Shown piece by piece: positions 51,620 through 61,394 of a DNA stretch of 64,000 bases. The stretch is from an uncultured Prevotellaceae bacterium (lineage in GTDB: Bacteria > Bacteroidota > Bacteroidia > Bacteroidales > Muribaculaceae): the NCBI GenBank assembly GCA_900541935.1, contig UQLZ01000003.1:27684-91683 (forward strand), read 5' to 3'. Within the stretch, counting starts at the first letter, position 1; each line of letters starts with the position of its first letter. The notes beneath the pieces were generated by a model. That model worked only from the letters and a program-made list of their open reading frames with translations, made no database searches and was not told the DNA's origin. The position numbers and the translations under genes were made by a program.

Positions 51620-52930
51620 ATGGATTTCTCAACGGCTTTAATAATAACTTTGGTTTCAATGGTTTTTTCTGCATTCTTTTCTGGAATGGAGATTGCATTC
51701 ATTACTTCAAACAGGGTTAGGATTGGTCTTGACTCGCAAAAGAAAGGCATTACAAACCATTTGATTAATTTTTTCTACAAGCATCAGGATATGTTTATCT
51801 CAACATTGCTGGTTGGTAATAACATTATGCTTGTTATTTATGGTATGGGAATGGCGAGGTTGCTTACCTTTGCCCTGCCTTTTATCCCCGAGGATTCGGC
51901 TCTCGCTCTTTTTGTGCAGACGATTCTTTCTACCTGCATTATTCTTATTACTGGTGAGTTTATTCCCAAGACGGTATTTAAGATTAATCCTAACTCATCA
52001 TTGAGGCACTTTGCTGTTTTCGTTTTTCTAATCTATTTGTTGCTTTATCCGATTTCTCTCCTTGCTTCGCTCATTTCAAGAGGGATAATGCTTCTCTTTG
52101 GTGCAAAAGTTGAGGATGTTAAAGGTGATATGATAACTGTTGGAGAACTTGATGATTATATCCAGCAGACGATGGATGATAAGAAAAATGAAAAAAAATC
52201 TGACGATGAGGAAGATATTGAGAACGAGATGAAAATTTTCCAAAATGCTCTCGATTTCTCTAATACTGTTTTAAGGGATTGTATGATTCCGAGAAACGAG
52301 ATTGTTGCCGTTGACATTGAGAAGACTAACATTGAGATTCTTCGCCGAAAGTTCAGTACAACGGGATTGTCTAAAATTATTGTTTATAAGGAAGACATTG
52401 ATAATATTGTCGGATATATTCACGTAAGTGAGTTATTTCATAAAGAAAAGAATTGGAAAAATTCTATTAAGCCAGTAGTATATGCTCCAGAATCGATGCT
52501 TGCCAATAAGATGATGCGACGTCTGCTTGCTGAAAAGAAAAGTATTGCAATTATTATTGACGAGTTTGGTGGAACATCTGGCTTGCTGACTCTTGAGGAC
52601 CTTGTAGAGGAAATTTTTGGGGATTTCGAAGATGAGCACGATAAGAAACGGCTTGTTGATATGCAAATAGATGAAAATCATTATAAATTTTCTGGTCGTG
52701 TTGAAATTGAAAAAATAAATGAAAAGTACGACCTTGGAATACCTGAAAATGATGAATATCAGACCCTTGCTGGGTATATTATCTATAATTTGGAGGAGCT
52801 CCCAGCGCAAAATGATTCTTTTGAAATAGAAAATTTGAAATTCACGATTTTGAAGAAAAGTTCTACAAAAATCAACCTCGTCGAAGTCCAAAAGATAGAC
52901 TCTTCAGACTCTAACCACTCCGAAGACTAA
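51620..52930 (+). CDS. CNNM/CBS hemolysin-family membrane protein
   Basis: The 436-residue product has a DUF21/CNNM domain (~1-190) starting VFSAFFSGMEIAFITSNRVRI, two CBS domains (~205-330, ending SIAIIIDEFGGTSGLLTLEDLVEEIFGDFEDEH) and a CorC C-terminal domain. It is a paralogue of GldE in this window and probably handles divalent cations (Mg/Co type), though no transport test can be read from sequence. A large loop rich in Lys/Asp/Glu (KKNEKKSDDEEDIENE) precedes the CBS part. Confidence 0.88.
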   Translation: MDFSTALIITLVSMVFSAFFSGMEIAFITSNRVRIGLDSQKKGITNHLINFFYKHQDMFISTLLVGNNIMLVIYGMGMARLLTFALPFIPEDSALALFVQTILSTCIILITGEFIPKTVFKINPNSSLRHFAVFVFLIYLLLYPISLLASLISRGIMLLFGAKVEDVKGDMITVGELDDYIQQTMDDKKNEKKSDDEEDIENEMKIFQNALDFSNTVLRDCMIPRNEIVAVDIEKTNIEILRRKFSTTGLSKIIVYKEDIDNIVGYIHVSELFHKEKNWKNSIKPVVYAPESMLANKMMRRLLAEKKSIAIIIDEFGGTSGLLTLEDLVEEIFGDFEDEHDKKRLVDMQIDENHYKFSGRVEIEKINEKYDLGIPENDEYQTLAGYIIYNLEELPAQNDSFEIENLKFTILKKSSTKINLVEVQKIDSSDSNHSED

Positions 52931-52960
52931 ATATTGCTTTTTGGCATTGATAAAATAATA

Positions 52961-52999
52961 TCAGAGGCTGTGTCAGTACATAACTGAAACAGCCTCTGA
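52961..52999. terminator. Bidirectional terminator between CNNM gene and fbp
   Basis: TCAGAGGCTGT-G-TCAGT and ACTGA-A-ACAGCCTCTGA form a 16-bp stem with one G/A mismatch and an ACATA loop. It lies between convergent genes. Confidence 0.85.
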
Positions 53000-53016
53000 G
53001 GTTTTATGATGTTCGA

Positions 53017-55005
53017 TTAATGCTCTTTGATTAAGCCGTGGCGGTATGCGGCTAATAGCTTTTTCAAATCTCGCACTTGGGTCTGTAGTTCTGCTCCTTT
53101 GTCCGTGTCTTTAACCATCATTCTTTGACTGTTGAATTCAACAAGGAACGTGTTTGACTTAATGTCAAGGCCTTCTTCAATCGCTTTTTGGCGTGATTCG
53201 AAAGGTTCATGCTGAACAAGTTGCAATGCGCGGGAGTGGTATACGAGGGTATAACCAGCAATGCCCGTTTCCGGTTGGTAAGCCTTCGAGAACCCTCCAT
53301 CGATTACCAGCATTTTACCATTTGCCTTGATTGGCTGCTCGCCTTTGATTGTCTTGACAGGAACGTGACCGTTAATAATATGAGAATGGATGTCGTCGAT
53401 TCCAAATTCATTTAGAATTTTGTTGCAAATGTCTTCTCTGTCGCGGAGAACGTAGTAGTATCCTTTTTCTTCTTTATGCAATTCTTTGTCGGCAATGAAA
53501 TAGCGTTCAAAAGTTGCCATTTTATCCTTATCGAAAGAAGGAGAGTCTTTTCCGCACCACAGGTACCAAACGTAGTCAAGGCAGTATTGTCGTTCTGCTT
53601 CGTCCTCCTCGAAATATGCTGACCTTACCATTTGGTCAACTTTGTCAAGAAGTCGTTTGCCTGATACTTTTTCCCCGCGTATTTCGATAACTTTGAAATC
53701 TCCGTTTTTGTCAAGAGGGATGGATGCGTGGAATAGTAGGTTCTTGTTGCTCACAAGGTACATGCTGCCGTATGTGAAAAGGCATTTGATGTGCTTTTGC
53801 AGTTTTTCGCTGTTGACGAATGAGTAGTGCAGTTTGTCAACAAGTATTTGCTCTTCTGGAGTCAGTTGATATGGGTCTTTGGGATCTATTGTTGGGAACA
53901 TTTTGTCGAGCATTTCGTATTCTTTGTCGCCTAATTTGAAAATGCCCCTTTCATAGTCAACTTTGTCGAGAAGCAGACGGTTTTGCATTCCGTATTCTGG
54001 ATGGCGTTTGATTATGTCGCCCTCCAGTTTGAATTGTATAACGGAAATAGCCTTGTGCATTTGAGCTATAAGCCTTAGTGTCTTTTCCGTGTATGTTTGG
54101 TCAGCAAATTTTTGTTTTGCGGCAAACATTGTGCAAGGGTCATTTGCGTAAGTTTCCATTGCAAATGTTGCCAACGGAAGGAGGTTGATGCTGTAGCCTT
54201 CTTCAAGAGTTGTAAGGTTTCCGTATCTCATGCTAATGCGGATAACGTTTGCTATGCAACTGTTGTTTCCGGCTGCTGCACCCATCCATAGGAGGTCATG
54301 GTTTCCCCATTGTATATCAACGTTGTGATAGTCGCACAGGGTGTCCATTATGATATGTGCGCCAGGTCCGCGGTCAAAGATATCGCCTACTATGTGTAGG
54401 GAGTCGATTGTGAGTCGCTGGATTAGGTTGCACATTGCTATGATGAAATCATCCGCACGGCCTGTTGAGATGATTGTTGTTATGATCTTGTTGAAATACG
54501 CCTGCTTGTTTGGGTCGCTTTCTGTTTCGTGCAGCAACTCCTGAATAATGTATGAAAAGTCGTTTGGGAGCGATTTCCTCACTTTTGAGCGGGTGTATTT
54601 TGATGAAACGGTCTGGCAAACGCGTACAAGTTGGTTAAGCGTTGTCATGTACCAGTCATCGATATCCTCTTCTACTTGTTTTACTAATTGTATTTTCTCG
54701 TCTGGATAGTAGATTAGTGTGCAAAGTTCTTTCTTTTCAGTTTCTCGTAGAGAACTGCCGAAAATTTCATTGACTTTACGTTTAATTGAGCCTGAAGCAT
54801 TCTTTAACACGTGTTGGAATGCTTCGTATTCTCCATGAATATCTGTCAAAAAATGTTCTGTTCCTTTGGGTAAGTTCAGAATAGCTTCAAGATTGATTAT
54901 TTCGGTACTTGCAGATGCTATTGTCGGAAATAATCTGGATAGCAGTTGAAGGTATCTGATGTCTTTTTCTATATCTTTTTTATGTGTTGTGTTAGTATTT
55001 TCCAT
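53017..55005 (-). CDS. fbp: Fructose-1,6-bisphosphatase, class 3
   Basis: From the ATG at 55005 the product is 662 residues, the usual size of class 3 (Firmicutes/Bacteroidetes) FBPase. Metallophosphatase motifs are FLTDIHGEYEAF, IVGDIFDRGPGAHIIMDTL, DIQWGNHDLLWMGAAAGN and IINGHVPVKTIKGEQPIKANGK (in segments), with VIDGGFSKAYQ. It hydrolyses fructose-1,6-bisphosphate in gluconeogenesis. The frame extends to 55044, but a promoter box lies in that part; ATG 55017 is the alternative. Confidence 0.94.
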   Translation of the reverse strand: MENTNTTHKKDIEKDIRYLQLLSRLFPTIASASTEIINLEAILNLPKGTEHFLTDIHGEYEAFQHVLKNASGSIKRKVNEIFGSSLRETEKKELCTLIYYPDEKIQLVKQVEEDIDDWYMTTLNQLVRVCQTVSSKYTRSKVRKSLPNDFSYIIQELLHETESDPNKQAYFNKIITTIISTGRADDFIIAMCNLIQRLTIDSLHIVGDIFDRGPGAHIIMDTLCDYHNVDIQWGNHDLLWMGAAAGNNSCIANVIRISMRYGNLTTLEEGYSINLLPLATFAMETYANDPCTMFAAKQKFADQTYTEKTLRLIAQMHKAISVIQFKLEGDIIKRHPEYGMQNRLLLDKVDYERGIFKLGDKEYEMLDKMFPTIDPKDPYQLTPEEQILVDKLHYSFVNSEKLQKHIKCLFTYGSMYLVSNKNLLFHASIPLDKNGDFKVIEIRGEKVSGKRLLDKVDQMVRSAYFEEDEAERQYCLDYVWYLWCGKDSPSFDKDKMATFERYFIADKELHKEEKGYYYVLRDREDICNKILNEFGIDDIHSHIINGHVPVKTIKGEQPIKANGKMLVIDGGFSKAYQPETGIAGYTLVYHSRALQLVQHEPFESRQKAIEEGLDIKSNTFLVEFNSQRMMVKDTDKGAELQTQVRDLKKLLAAYRHGLIKEH

Positions 55006-55027
55006 CTTAATGGTCATTTTAATGTGG

Positions 55028-55035
55028 CAAATATA
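55028..55035 (-). promoter_or_regulatory. -7 box (TATATTTG) of fbp
   Basis: On the minus strand TATATTTG occupies 55035-55028. No TTTG was found at the right distance upstream. It places the transcript start near 55022, consistent with translation from 55017 or 55005. Confidence 0.5.
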
Positions 55036-55235
55036 ATATTTCATTTTGAAATATATAGTATTTCAAACCAAAATATTGAGTAATTTTTGTCAGTTTTCTG
55101 GAATTATTGTCATTAAAGATGAATTATTGACCTATTCTGTTGACTGGCACTGCATTTGCATATATTATTCGTGAACGATTGAAAGACCGCTCAAAGATAA
55201 ATTGAATGTAAAACTTAACTTTGGAGGATATGATT

Positions 55236-55661
55236 ATGATGCCAGTTAGAAGAAACCAAACATGGTTACCGAGTATTTTTAATGATTTCTTTGATAATGA
55301 GTGGATGGAAAAGACTAACGCAACTGCTCCGGCTATCAACGTTACTGAAAACGATAAGGAATATAATGTTGAGGTTGCCGCTCCGGGTATGACTAAGGAG
55401 GATTTCAATATCCATATTGATGAGGAAAACAACTTGGTTATTACGATGGAGAAAAAGAATGACAAGAAAGAGGAGGATGGAAAAAGGTATTTGCGTAGAG
55501 AGTTTTCCTATACTAAATTCCAGCAGGCAATGATTCTCCCTGAAGATGTGGAAAAGGAAAAGATTTCAGCATCAGTGATCAATGGTGTGCTTGACATTCA
55601 TTTGCCTAAATTATCTAAGGAAAATTTGCCGAAGGCTTCACGAACTATTGAAATCATGTAA
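55236..55661 (+). CDS. Small heat shock protein, Hsp20/alpha-crystallin family
   Basis: From the ATG at 55236 the product is 141 residues. The alpha-crystallin domain (~35-130) includes APAINVTENDKEYNVEVAAPGM, NNLVITMEKK, YLRREFSYTKFQQAMILPEDV and INGVLDIHLPK, with a C-terminal tail ASRTIEIM carrying an I-x-I element. It acts as an ATP-independent chaperone. GGAGG (55223-55227) is 8 bases before ATG 55236 but only 2 before the upstream ATG 55230, which decides the start. A TAACTTTG box overlaps the GGAGG. No CIRCE-type inverted repeat was seen. Confidence 0.92.
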   Translation: MMPVRRNQTWLPSIFNDFFDNEWMEKTNATAPAINVTENDKEYNVEVAAPGMTKEDFNIHIDEENNLVITMEKKNDKKEEDGKRYLRREFSYTKFQQAMILPEDVEKEKISASVINGVLDIHLPKLSKENLPKASRTIEIM

Positions 55662-55680
55662 AATTTAGGAGTTAAACAAA

Positions 55681-55720
55681 AGCGGCAAGAGTCAGTTTTG
55701 GGATTCTTGCCGCTTTTGTT
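55681..55720. terminator. Terminator of hsp20, bidirectional
   Basis: AGCGGCAAGA (55681-55690) and TCTTGCCGCT (55705-55714), with AAAA before and TTT after, form a 10-bp stem usable by hsp20 and by the convergent barrel gene. Confidence 0.88.
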
Positions 55721-55731
55721 TATGTTGTTAA

Positions 55732-56358
55732 TTAGAAGAAATATCCGAGAGTAACAGTCCAGTATGATGCCTTGTTCTCAAGCTCGATATGGCGGTATCC
55801 GTCTTTATACTTTGTGAAATTGCTTAGTCCGTGGTTATAGCTGAAGGCGATTTCTGTCTTACCTTTAATCATAGCGCCCAAGCCTACTCGCCAGTCTGTC
55901 TGCACTGATGTTGGGCTAAGCGCGTATGAATATCCTGATTGTAGTCTGAAGCCAAAGACTGGGCCGGTGAATATCATTGGCGAAATAACTGGCAGGTCGA
56001 GGCGGTAGCGGAGCATTAGTGGAATGCTGAGTGTGCTTACTCTGTATTTTCCTGTATTGTCGTCGTCTGCAACGGCGCGCATTTCCATTTTTCCTGAAAT
56101 TTGTTGGAACATAACTTCCGGGTCTATGCCAAAGCCTTTTATTATGTCAATCTTGGCAGCTACACCACCTGTAAAGCCTGTTACATTTTTGTCGAGGAAG
56201 GGTAGTTCTCTTTTGGAGTTTATAGTTCCGTCTGATAGACCATTGCTGTTTTCAACCTTAGAGAAGGTTGCTCCCAACTTGATTCCGAATTTGAATCCAA
56301 CGGCATCTGCTGATAGTGTTATCAGTATCAATGCTAAGGTAATGATTAGTTTTTTCAT
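55732..56358 (-). CDS. Outer-membrane beta-barrel protein (PorT family)
   Basis: The 208-residue product has a signal peptide (LIITLALILITLSADA), then GFKFGIKLGATFSKVE, FTGGVAAKIDIIKGFGIDPEVMFQQ, STLSIPLMLRYRL and a last strand YWTVTLGYFF. These are features of the outer-membrane beta-barrel (OMP_b-brl_2/PorT) family. It stands alone with a promoter box 17 bases before its ATG. Function is unknown. Confidence 0.78.
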   Translation of the reverse strand: MKKLIITLALILITLSADAVGFKFGIKLGATFSKVENSNGLSDGTINSKRELPFLDKNVTGFTGGVAAKIDIIKGFGIDPEVMFQQISGKMEMRAVADDDNTGKYRVSTLSIPLMLRYRLDLPVISPMIFTGPVFGFRLQSGYSYALSPTSVQTDWRVGLGAMIKGKTEIAFSYNHGLSNFTKYKDGYRHIELENKASYWTVTLGYFF

Positions 56359-56375
56359 AGTTTTACTTTTTTTTA

Positions 56376-56383
56376 CAAATATA
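56376..56383 (-). promoter_or_regulatory. -7 box (TATATTTG) of the PorT-like gene
   Basis: Minus-strand TATATTTG at 56383-56376, 17 bases before the ATG at 56358. The matching -33 position falls inside the long palindrome at 56394-56443. Confidence 0.5.
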
Positions 56384-56393
56384 CATAGATATA

Positions 56394-56443
56394 TAGTATA
56401 AACAAAAAAAACAGTTTTTTAACTGTTTTTTTTGTTTATACTA
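56394..56443. terminator. 50-base perfect AT-rich palindrome, probably a terminator of the DUF1460 gene
   Basis: A 23-base arm (56394-56416) containing eight A residues is exactly complementary to 56421-56443, separated by TTTT. On the minus strand it lies 7 bases after the DUF1460 stop, and its second arm contains eight T residues, so it can act as a terminator. Confidence 0.75.
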
Positions 56444-56450
56444 TTTGGCT

Positions 56451-57314
56451 TTAATAGCCTTCTCTTATACGGATAACTCTTATGCCTGTGTTTTTACTTG
56501 CTCTGAGCATTTCGTAAAGGTCATATTTGTCAATCATGACTTTTTTGCCCTTAGAAGATGCATGGAGAAGATGAGGTTTATCGTCAACAAAGCGGATAAT
56601 GCCAAGGTGACTTACATCAAGACCTTCTGTCTTTGTCGTTAGGCAGATAATGTCGCCGTCTTTTAAATCGGCAATGAGGTCCTTTTTGTGAAGGTTCGTC
56701 TTCTTTATATAAGGAAACATGTGCATATTGTATCCGCTTTCAAGTTCTTTTATTTCTTGAAAGGCTTTGTCGTCTTTTAAAGCGGGGTAACTGTCGCGGT
56801 GACGGCTCATATAGTTAAGCGTTTTTATCTGCTGTTCTGCGTGAGGCAGGGCAGAGGTGCGCTCTTCTATAATTCCGCGGGCAGTGTTTTCAACAATCCA
56901 AGCACTGATATAATGTAGGCGGGAAGCGTATCCGTTTACTTTTCCGTTGTGGTATCTGATTTTCTCAAGATTCGCAGCATAAGTGTACCATGTAGGAGAG
57001 TTTTGCATTGTTGACATTGTTAAAGCCATAAGTGTTTCAACAAATGTTGTGCAGTCGAGTTCGTCAATGTTTATTGTGAGAAATTCCGGGTCGCCTTCCA
57101 ATGTGTGGGCTACGTACGGCGTTCCAAGCAATTTGTCTGCATAAAAAGAGACGAATTGGTTCGGGGTTTTCAAATCTGCTGAAATTCCTTCCTTTAATAA
57201 GGTGTTGATTTTAGTAGTGTCTTCACTACAATGGAAACGGGTAGTTTCTATTGAAAAACCGTAACATGGGATAGAAGCAACTGCTACAAGTAGTGTAAAT
57301 AATATATGTTTCAT
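56451..57314 (-). CDS. DUF1460 / N-acetylmuramoyl-L-alanine amidase-like cysteine hydrolase
   Basis: From the ATG at 57314 the product is 287 residues with a signal peptide (LFTLLVAVASIPCYGF). NIDELDCTTFVETLMAL holds the likely nucleophilic Cys, GYASRLHYISAWI follows, and GLDVSHLGIIRFVDDKPHLLHASS carries the His of the NlpC/P60-like DUF1460 fold. These proteins are predicted peptidoglycan or cell-wall peptide hydrolases in the periplasm. No partner gene is adjacent. The start at 57314 is chosen because it opens into the signal peptide. Confidence 0.85.
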   Translation of the reverse strand: MKHILFTLLVAVASIPCYGFSIETTRFHCSEDTTKINTLLKEGISADLKTPNQFVSFYADKLLGTPYVAHTLEGDPEFLTINIDELDCTTFVETLMALTMSTMQNSPTWYTYAANLEKIRYHNGKVNGYASRLHYISAWIVENTARGIIEERTSALPHAEQQIKTLNYMSRHRDSYPALKDDKAFQEIKELESGYNMHMFPYIKKTNLHKKDLIADLKDGDIICLTTKTEGLDVSHLGIIRFVDDKPHLLHASSKGKKVMIDKYDLYEMLRASKNTGIRVIRIREGY

Positions 57315-57554
57315 AGTCAATTTCTGTTTGTACTGCGAATTTACCATTATTTTTTGAAATACTTCGTCAATCGTCTCTTATTTCTTTATTTTTTACAGAA
57401 TTCTAATTTTAAAATTTTCGAGCGAGGAAGGCTATTTTTAGAAAGTGTTTAAAATTGCTGATTTTTGCTCAAAAAAAGTTTTCGTTGCAAATGGTTGATT
57501 TATAAAGTGTTTTGAAAAATGATTAAAAAAAGATGAAATTTTTTTGCAAAAAGA

Positions 57555-57586
57555 TTTGGTAGAATGAAAAAGTCGCCTTACCTTTG
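57555..57586 (+). promoter_or_regulatory. rRNA operon promoter
   Basis: TTTG (57555-57558), 20 bases, TACCTTTG (57579-57586) is a near-ideal promoter. The leader of about 150 bases has AAGAACTTTGAAATGATG at 57618-57635, which resembles a boxA-like antitermination region. The stretch 57348-57550 is AT-rich and holds no gene that I can see. Confidence 0.8.
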
Positions 57587-57740
57587 CACTCGCAACCACG
57601 AAAAATGGTTAGCGCTAAGAACTTTGAAATGATGCGACAGCAAGACAAGCAGGGAGCAAAATAAGGCTCCCCGTCAAGCGTATGGCCGGGACAAATGACC
57701 GTGTCCGCAAGGACAAAGAAAAAAAGAAAAAATAAATATT

Positions 57741-59272
<1,532 letters not shown>

Positions 59273-59413
59273 CTGGAGAGACGATTATTCTTTCTAAAGT
59301 AGAATGAGAGACATTGGATGAAGGCAGGTTTCTCTTCTTGTACTGACAAGTTTGTTTTTTAGATATTAGAGATAGAGGAAGCTGGGCAGAAGAGTCCACT
59401 CTTTACCAACTAC

Positions 59414-59487
59414 AGTCCTATAGCTCAGTTGGTTAGAGCGCCACACTGATAATGTGGAGGTCGGCAGTTCAAATCTGCCTGGGACTA
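59414..59487 (+). tRNA. tRNA-Ile (GAT)
   Basis: AGTCCTA acceptor, TAGCTCAGTTGGTTAGAGC D-arm, CCACA-CTGATAA-TGTGG anticodon arm with GAT at 59448-59450, GGCAGTTCAAATCTGCC T-arm and TGGGACT acceptor. CCA is not encoded. It is in the 16S-23S spacer position; the 141 bases from the 16S end to here contain no other gene. Confidence 0.97.
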
Positions 59488-59525
59488 CTTCTATGAATGA
59501 TACCTTTGTACGTAACGAAAAGTAT

Positions 59526-59599
59526 GGGGGATTAGCTCAGTTGGCTAGAGCACCTGCTTTGCAAGCAGGGGGTCAACGGTTCGAATCCGTTATTCTCCA
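59526..59599 (+). tRNA. tRNA-Ala (TGC)
   Basis: GGGGGAT acceptor pairs with ATTCTCC and includes the G3-U70 pair that identifies alanine tRNA. The anticodon TGC is at 59560-59562 in CTGCT-TTGCAAG-type arm, and CGGTTCGAATCCG is the T-arm. CCA is not encoded. It is the last recognisable part of the rRNA operon: the next bases do not lead into 23S. Confidence 0.97.
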
Positions 59600-59625
59600 C
59601 ACCAAAGGAAAAGGCCGGTATGAGG

Positions 59626-59658
59626 TGATTTTTTACCTTTTTACCTTTTTACCCTTTT
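59626..59658. repeat. TTTTTACC short tandem repeat at the junction
   Basis: Four copies of an 8-base TTTTTACC unit, slightly varied, lie between tRNA-Ala and the rmuC remnant, about 25 bases after the tRNA. The unit is not seen elsewhere in the window. Confidence 0.7.
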
Positions 59659-59670
59659 ACCTTTAAAAGG

Positions 59671-61143
59671 CTATTCGTCGGAGAGTTCTTTAATCTGCTT
59701 CTTAGGTGTAACACCCAGTTTCTTCAGACTCTCTACCCTTCTCATGACATTACCAGCGCCATCATAAAGTTGCTTTTTAGCCTTGTCAAAGGTTCCAGAC
59801 AGACGGGTTATCAAGTCGCCCACACCCATAAAGGTGTCCTCAAAACCTGCCACCTTATCATACAAGTCTGCTGCAGTCTTCACTATTTTCTCTACATTCT
59901 TGTTTTGACGGTCATACTGCCACAGGTTGTATGCCAACTGAAGAGCCATCAGAAGATTGCTGGGCGAAATGATGATAATTTTCTTTTGATAAGCATAACG
60001 GCTAAGCTCAGGTTGCTGCTTCATGGCTGCAATATAGCTGGTTTCGTTGGGAATAAACATCAGAACAAAGCCAATGGCATCATCCACCAGCTTGGAATAG
60101 TCTTTTTCTGCCAGTTCGTCGATATGCCTGCGCACACTTGCCGCATGCAGTTTCATCAGCCGTTCACGCTCGCCATCATCTTCTGCCGCTATGGCATCAG
60201 AATAGGAGTAAGCGAAACCTTCGAGTCGATGACTACACTTCTGCCTTCTGGGAACCTCACGATGACATCAGGGCGGAAGTTCTTGCCCTCTTCATCCTTA
60301 GTGTTCTCCTGGATAAAGAACTCCTCGTCCTTTCGCAATCCACTGTTCTCGAGAATGGTTTCAAGCACCATCTCACCCCAGTCGCCCTGCATCTTACTAT
60401 CTCCCTTCAGGGCACGAGTTAGATTAGCTGCATCCGAACCTATCTTCGAAGTCTGCTCCTTCAACAAGAAACTGCTTGCTGCTGCTCCTGCTGAAAGAGT
60501 TTCATCGTTGCCTCAAAGGTATTCTGCAGTTCTTTTTGTTCACTTCGTTCTGAGTCTTGCTTTCCTCAACCGACTTTTTGAAGTCTGCAAACTGTTCCTT
60601 GATAGGCTTCAACAGTTCATCCATCTGCAGACGGTTGTTCTCCTGCAAAGCCGACTGCTTGGCAGCCAGTTGCTCTGCAGCCACTTTCTGATGTTCTGCA
60701 TTCATGCGTTGCATGTCTTGCTTTAGCGTTTCCATCTTCTGCGCCCATTGCTGGTCGCTCTCAGCACGCAACTTGGCAGCATACTGGCGTTCGTTCTCCA
60801 TCTGTCCCTTCAGCGACTGCATCTCCGAAGCATGTGCTTCCCTCAATGCCTGCATCTCTTCGGCATGATGGGCTCTCTCATTCTTCAGGATAACATCATA
60901 ATGTTCCTTCAGATTTTCTTTCTCCTTCTCTGCCTGCTTACATAATACTTCTTTTTCCTTCTCTGCCTGCTGGCGCACCTGGTCGGTCAGGCTCTTAACC
61001 TGTTCCATCTCTGCCGCCAACACTTGAGCCTTTGCCACAAGCAGTGTTTTCTCCTCGCTTGCAGTTTTCGCAGCCATCAGCTTGCCAAGAAAGAAGCCTA
61101 CGATGATGCCGATAATAATGGCTATGATAATGATGATTTCCAT
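59671..61143 (-). pseudogene. rmuC: rmuC (DNA recombination protein), broken by three single-base deletions
   Basis: Three minus-strand frames together make a full RmuC. The 5' part (61143 to ~60535) has an N-terminal TM helix (IIIIIAIIIGIIVGFFLGK) and a long coiled coil. The middle part has MQGDWGEMVLETILENSGL and FRPDVIVRFPEGRSVVIDSK. The last part has DAIGFVLMFIPNE, KKIIIISPSNLLMALQL and the C-terminal helix. Frames change at ~60533 (five A where six are expected), ~60468 and ~60206, each explained by one missing base; net loss is three bases. RmuC limits DNA inversion in E. coli. It may be a decaying gene or sequencing errors. Confidence 0.85.
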
Positions 61144-61212
61144 TGTTTTGTTTATTTCTTGCGTTTACTCGATTCAACATATAAGGACTCTCATCCCTAC
61201 AATTACCAGACG

Positions 61213-61244
61213 CAAAGGTACACTTTTTCTGACGAATATCCAAG
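61213..61244 (-). promoter_or_regulatory. Promoter of rmuC
   Basis: TACCTTTG on the minus strand at 61220-61213, with TTGG at 61244-61241 as a -33 candidate 20 bases upstream. The ATG is about 70 bases downstream. The stretch 61245-61394 holds no gene. Confidence 0.55.
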
Positions 61245-61394
61245 CCCCCATCCTTTTTTTAGCCAAGAAAAGCCATAGCAATCGTTTTTGAAAACCGCAT
61301 CAGGCTGCCACTCCAAAAGGAGTTCTTGTACAAGTCAAGCATCCTCGGAGTTCCTCGGCTGAGCACCTTCGGGGAGCAAGCTCTGGCAGATTTT

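Noticed and set aside
55204..55223. TAACTTTG at 55216 as the definite hsp20 promoter
   Set aside because: No -33 box is at a suitable distance and the box overlaps the ribosome binding site; left as a remark only.
59454..59666. A 70-codon open frame across the two tRNA genes
   Set aside because: It is composed of tRNA sequence and the TTTTTACC repeat.
59770..60726. A 318-codon open frame on the plus strand
   Set aside because: It is antisense to the rmuC remnant, has no recognisable domain, and its composition mirrors the coding strand of rmuC.
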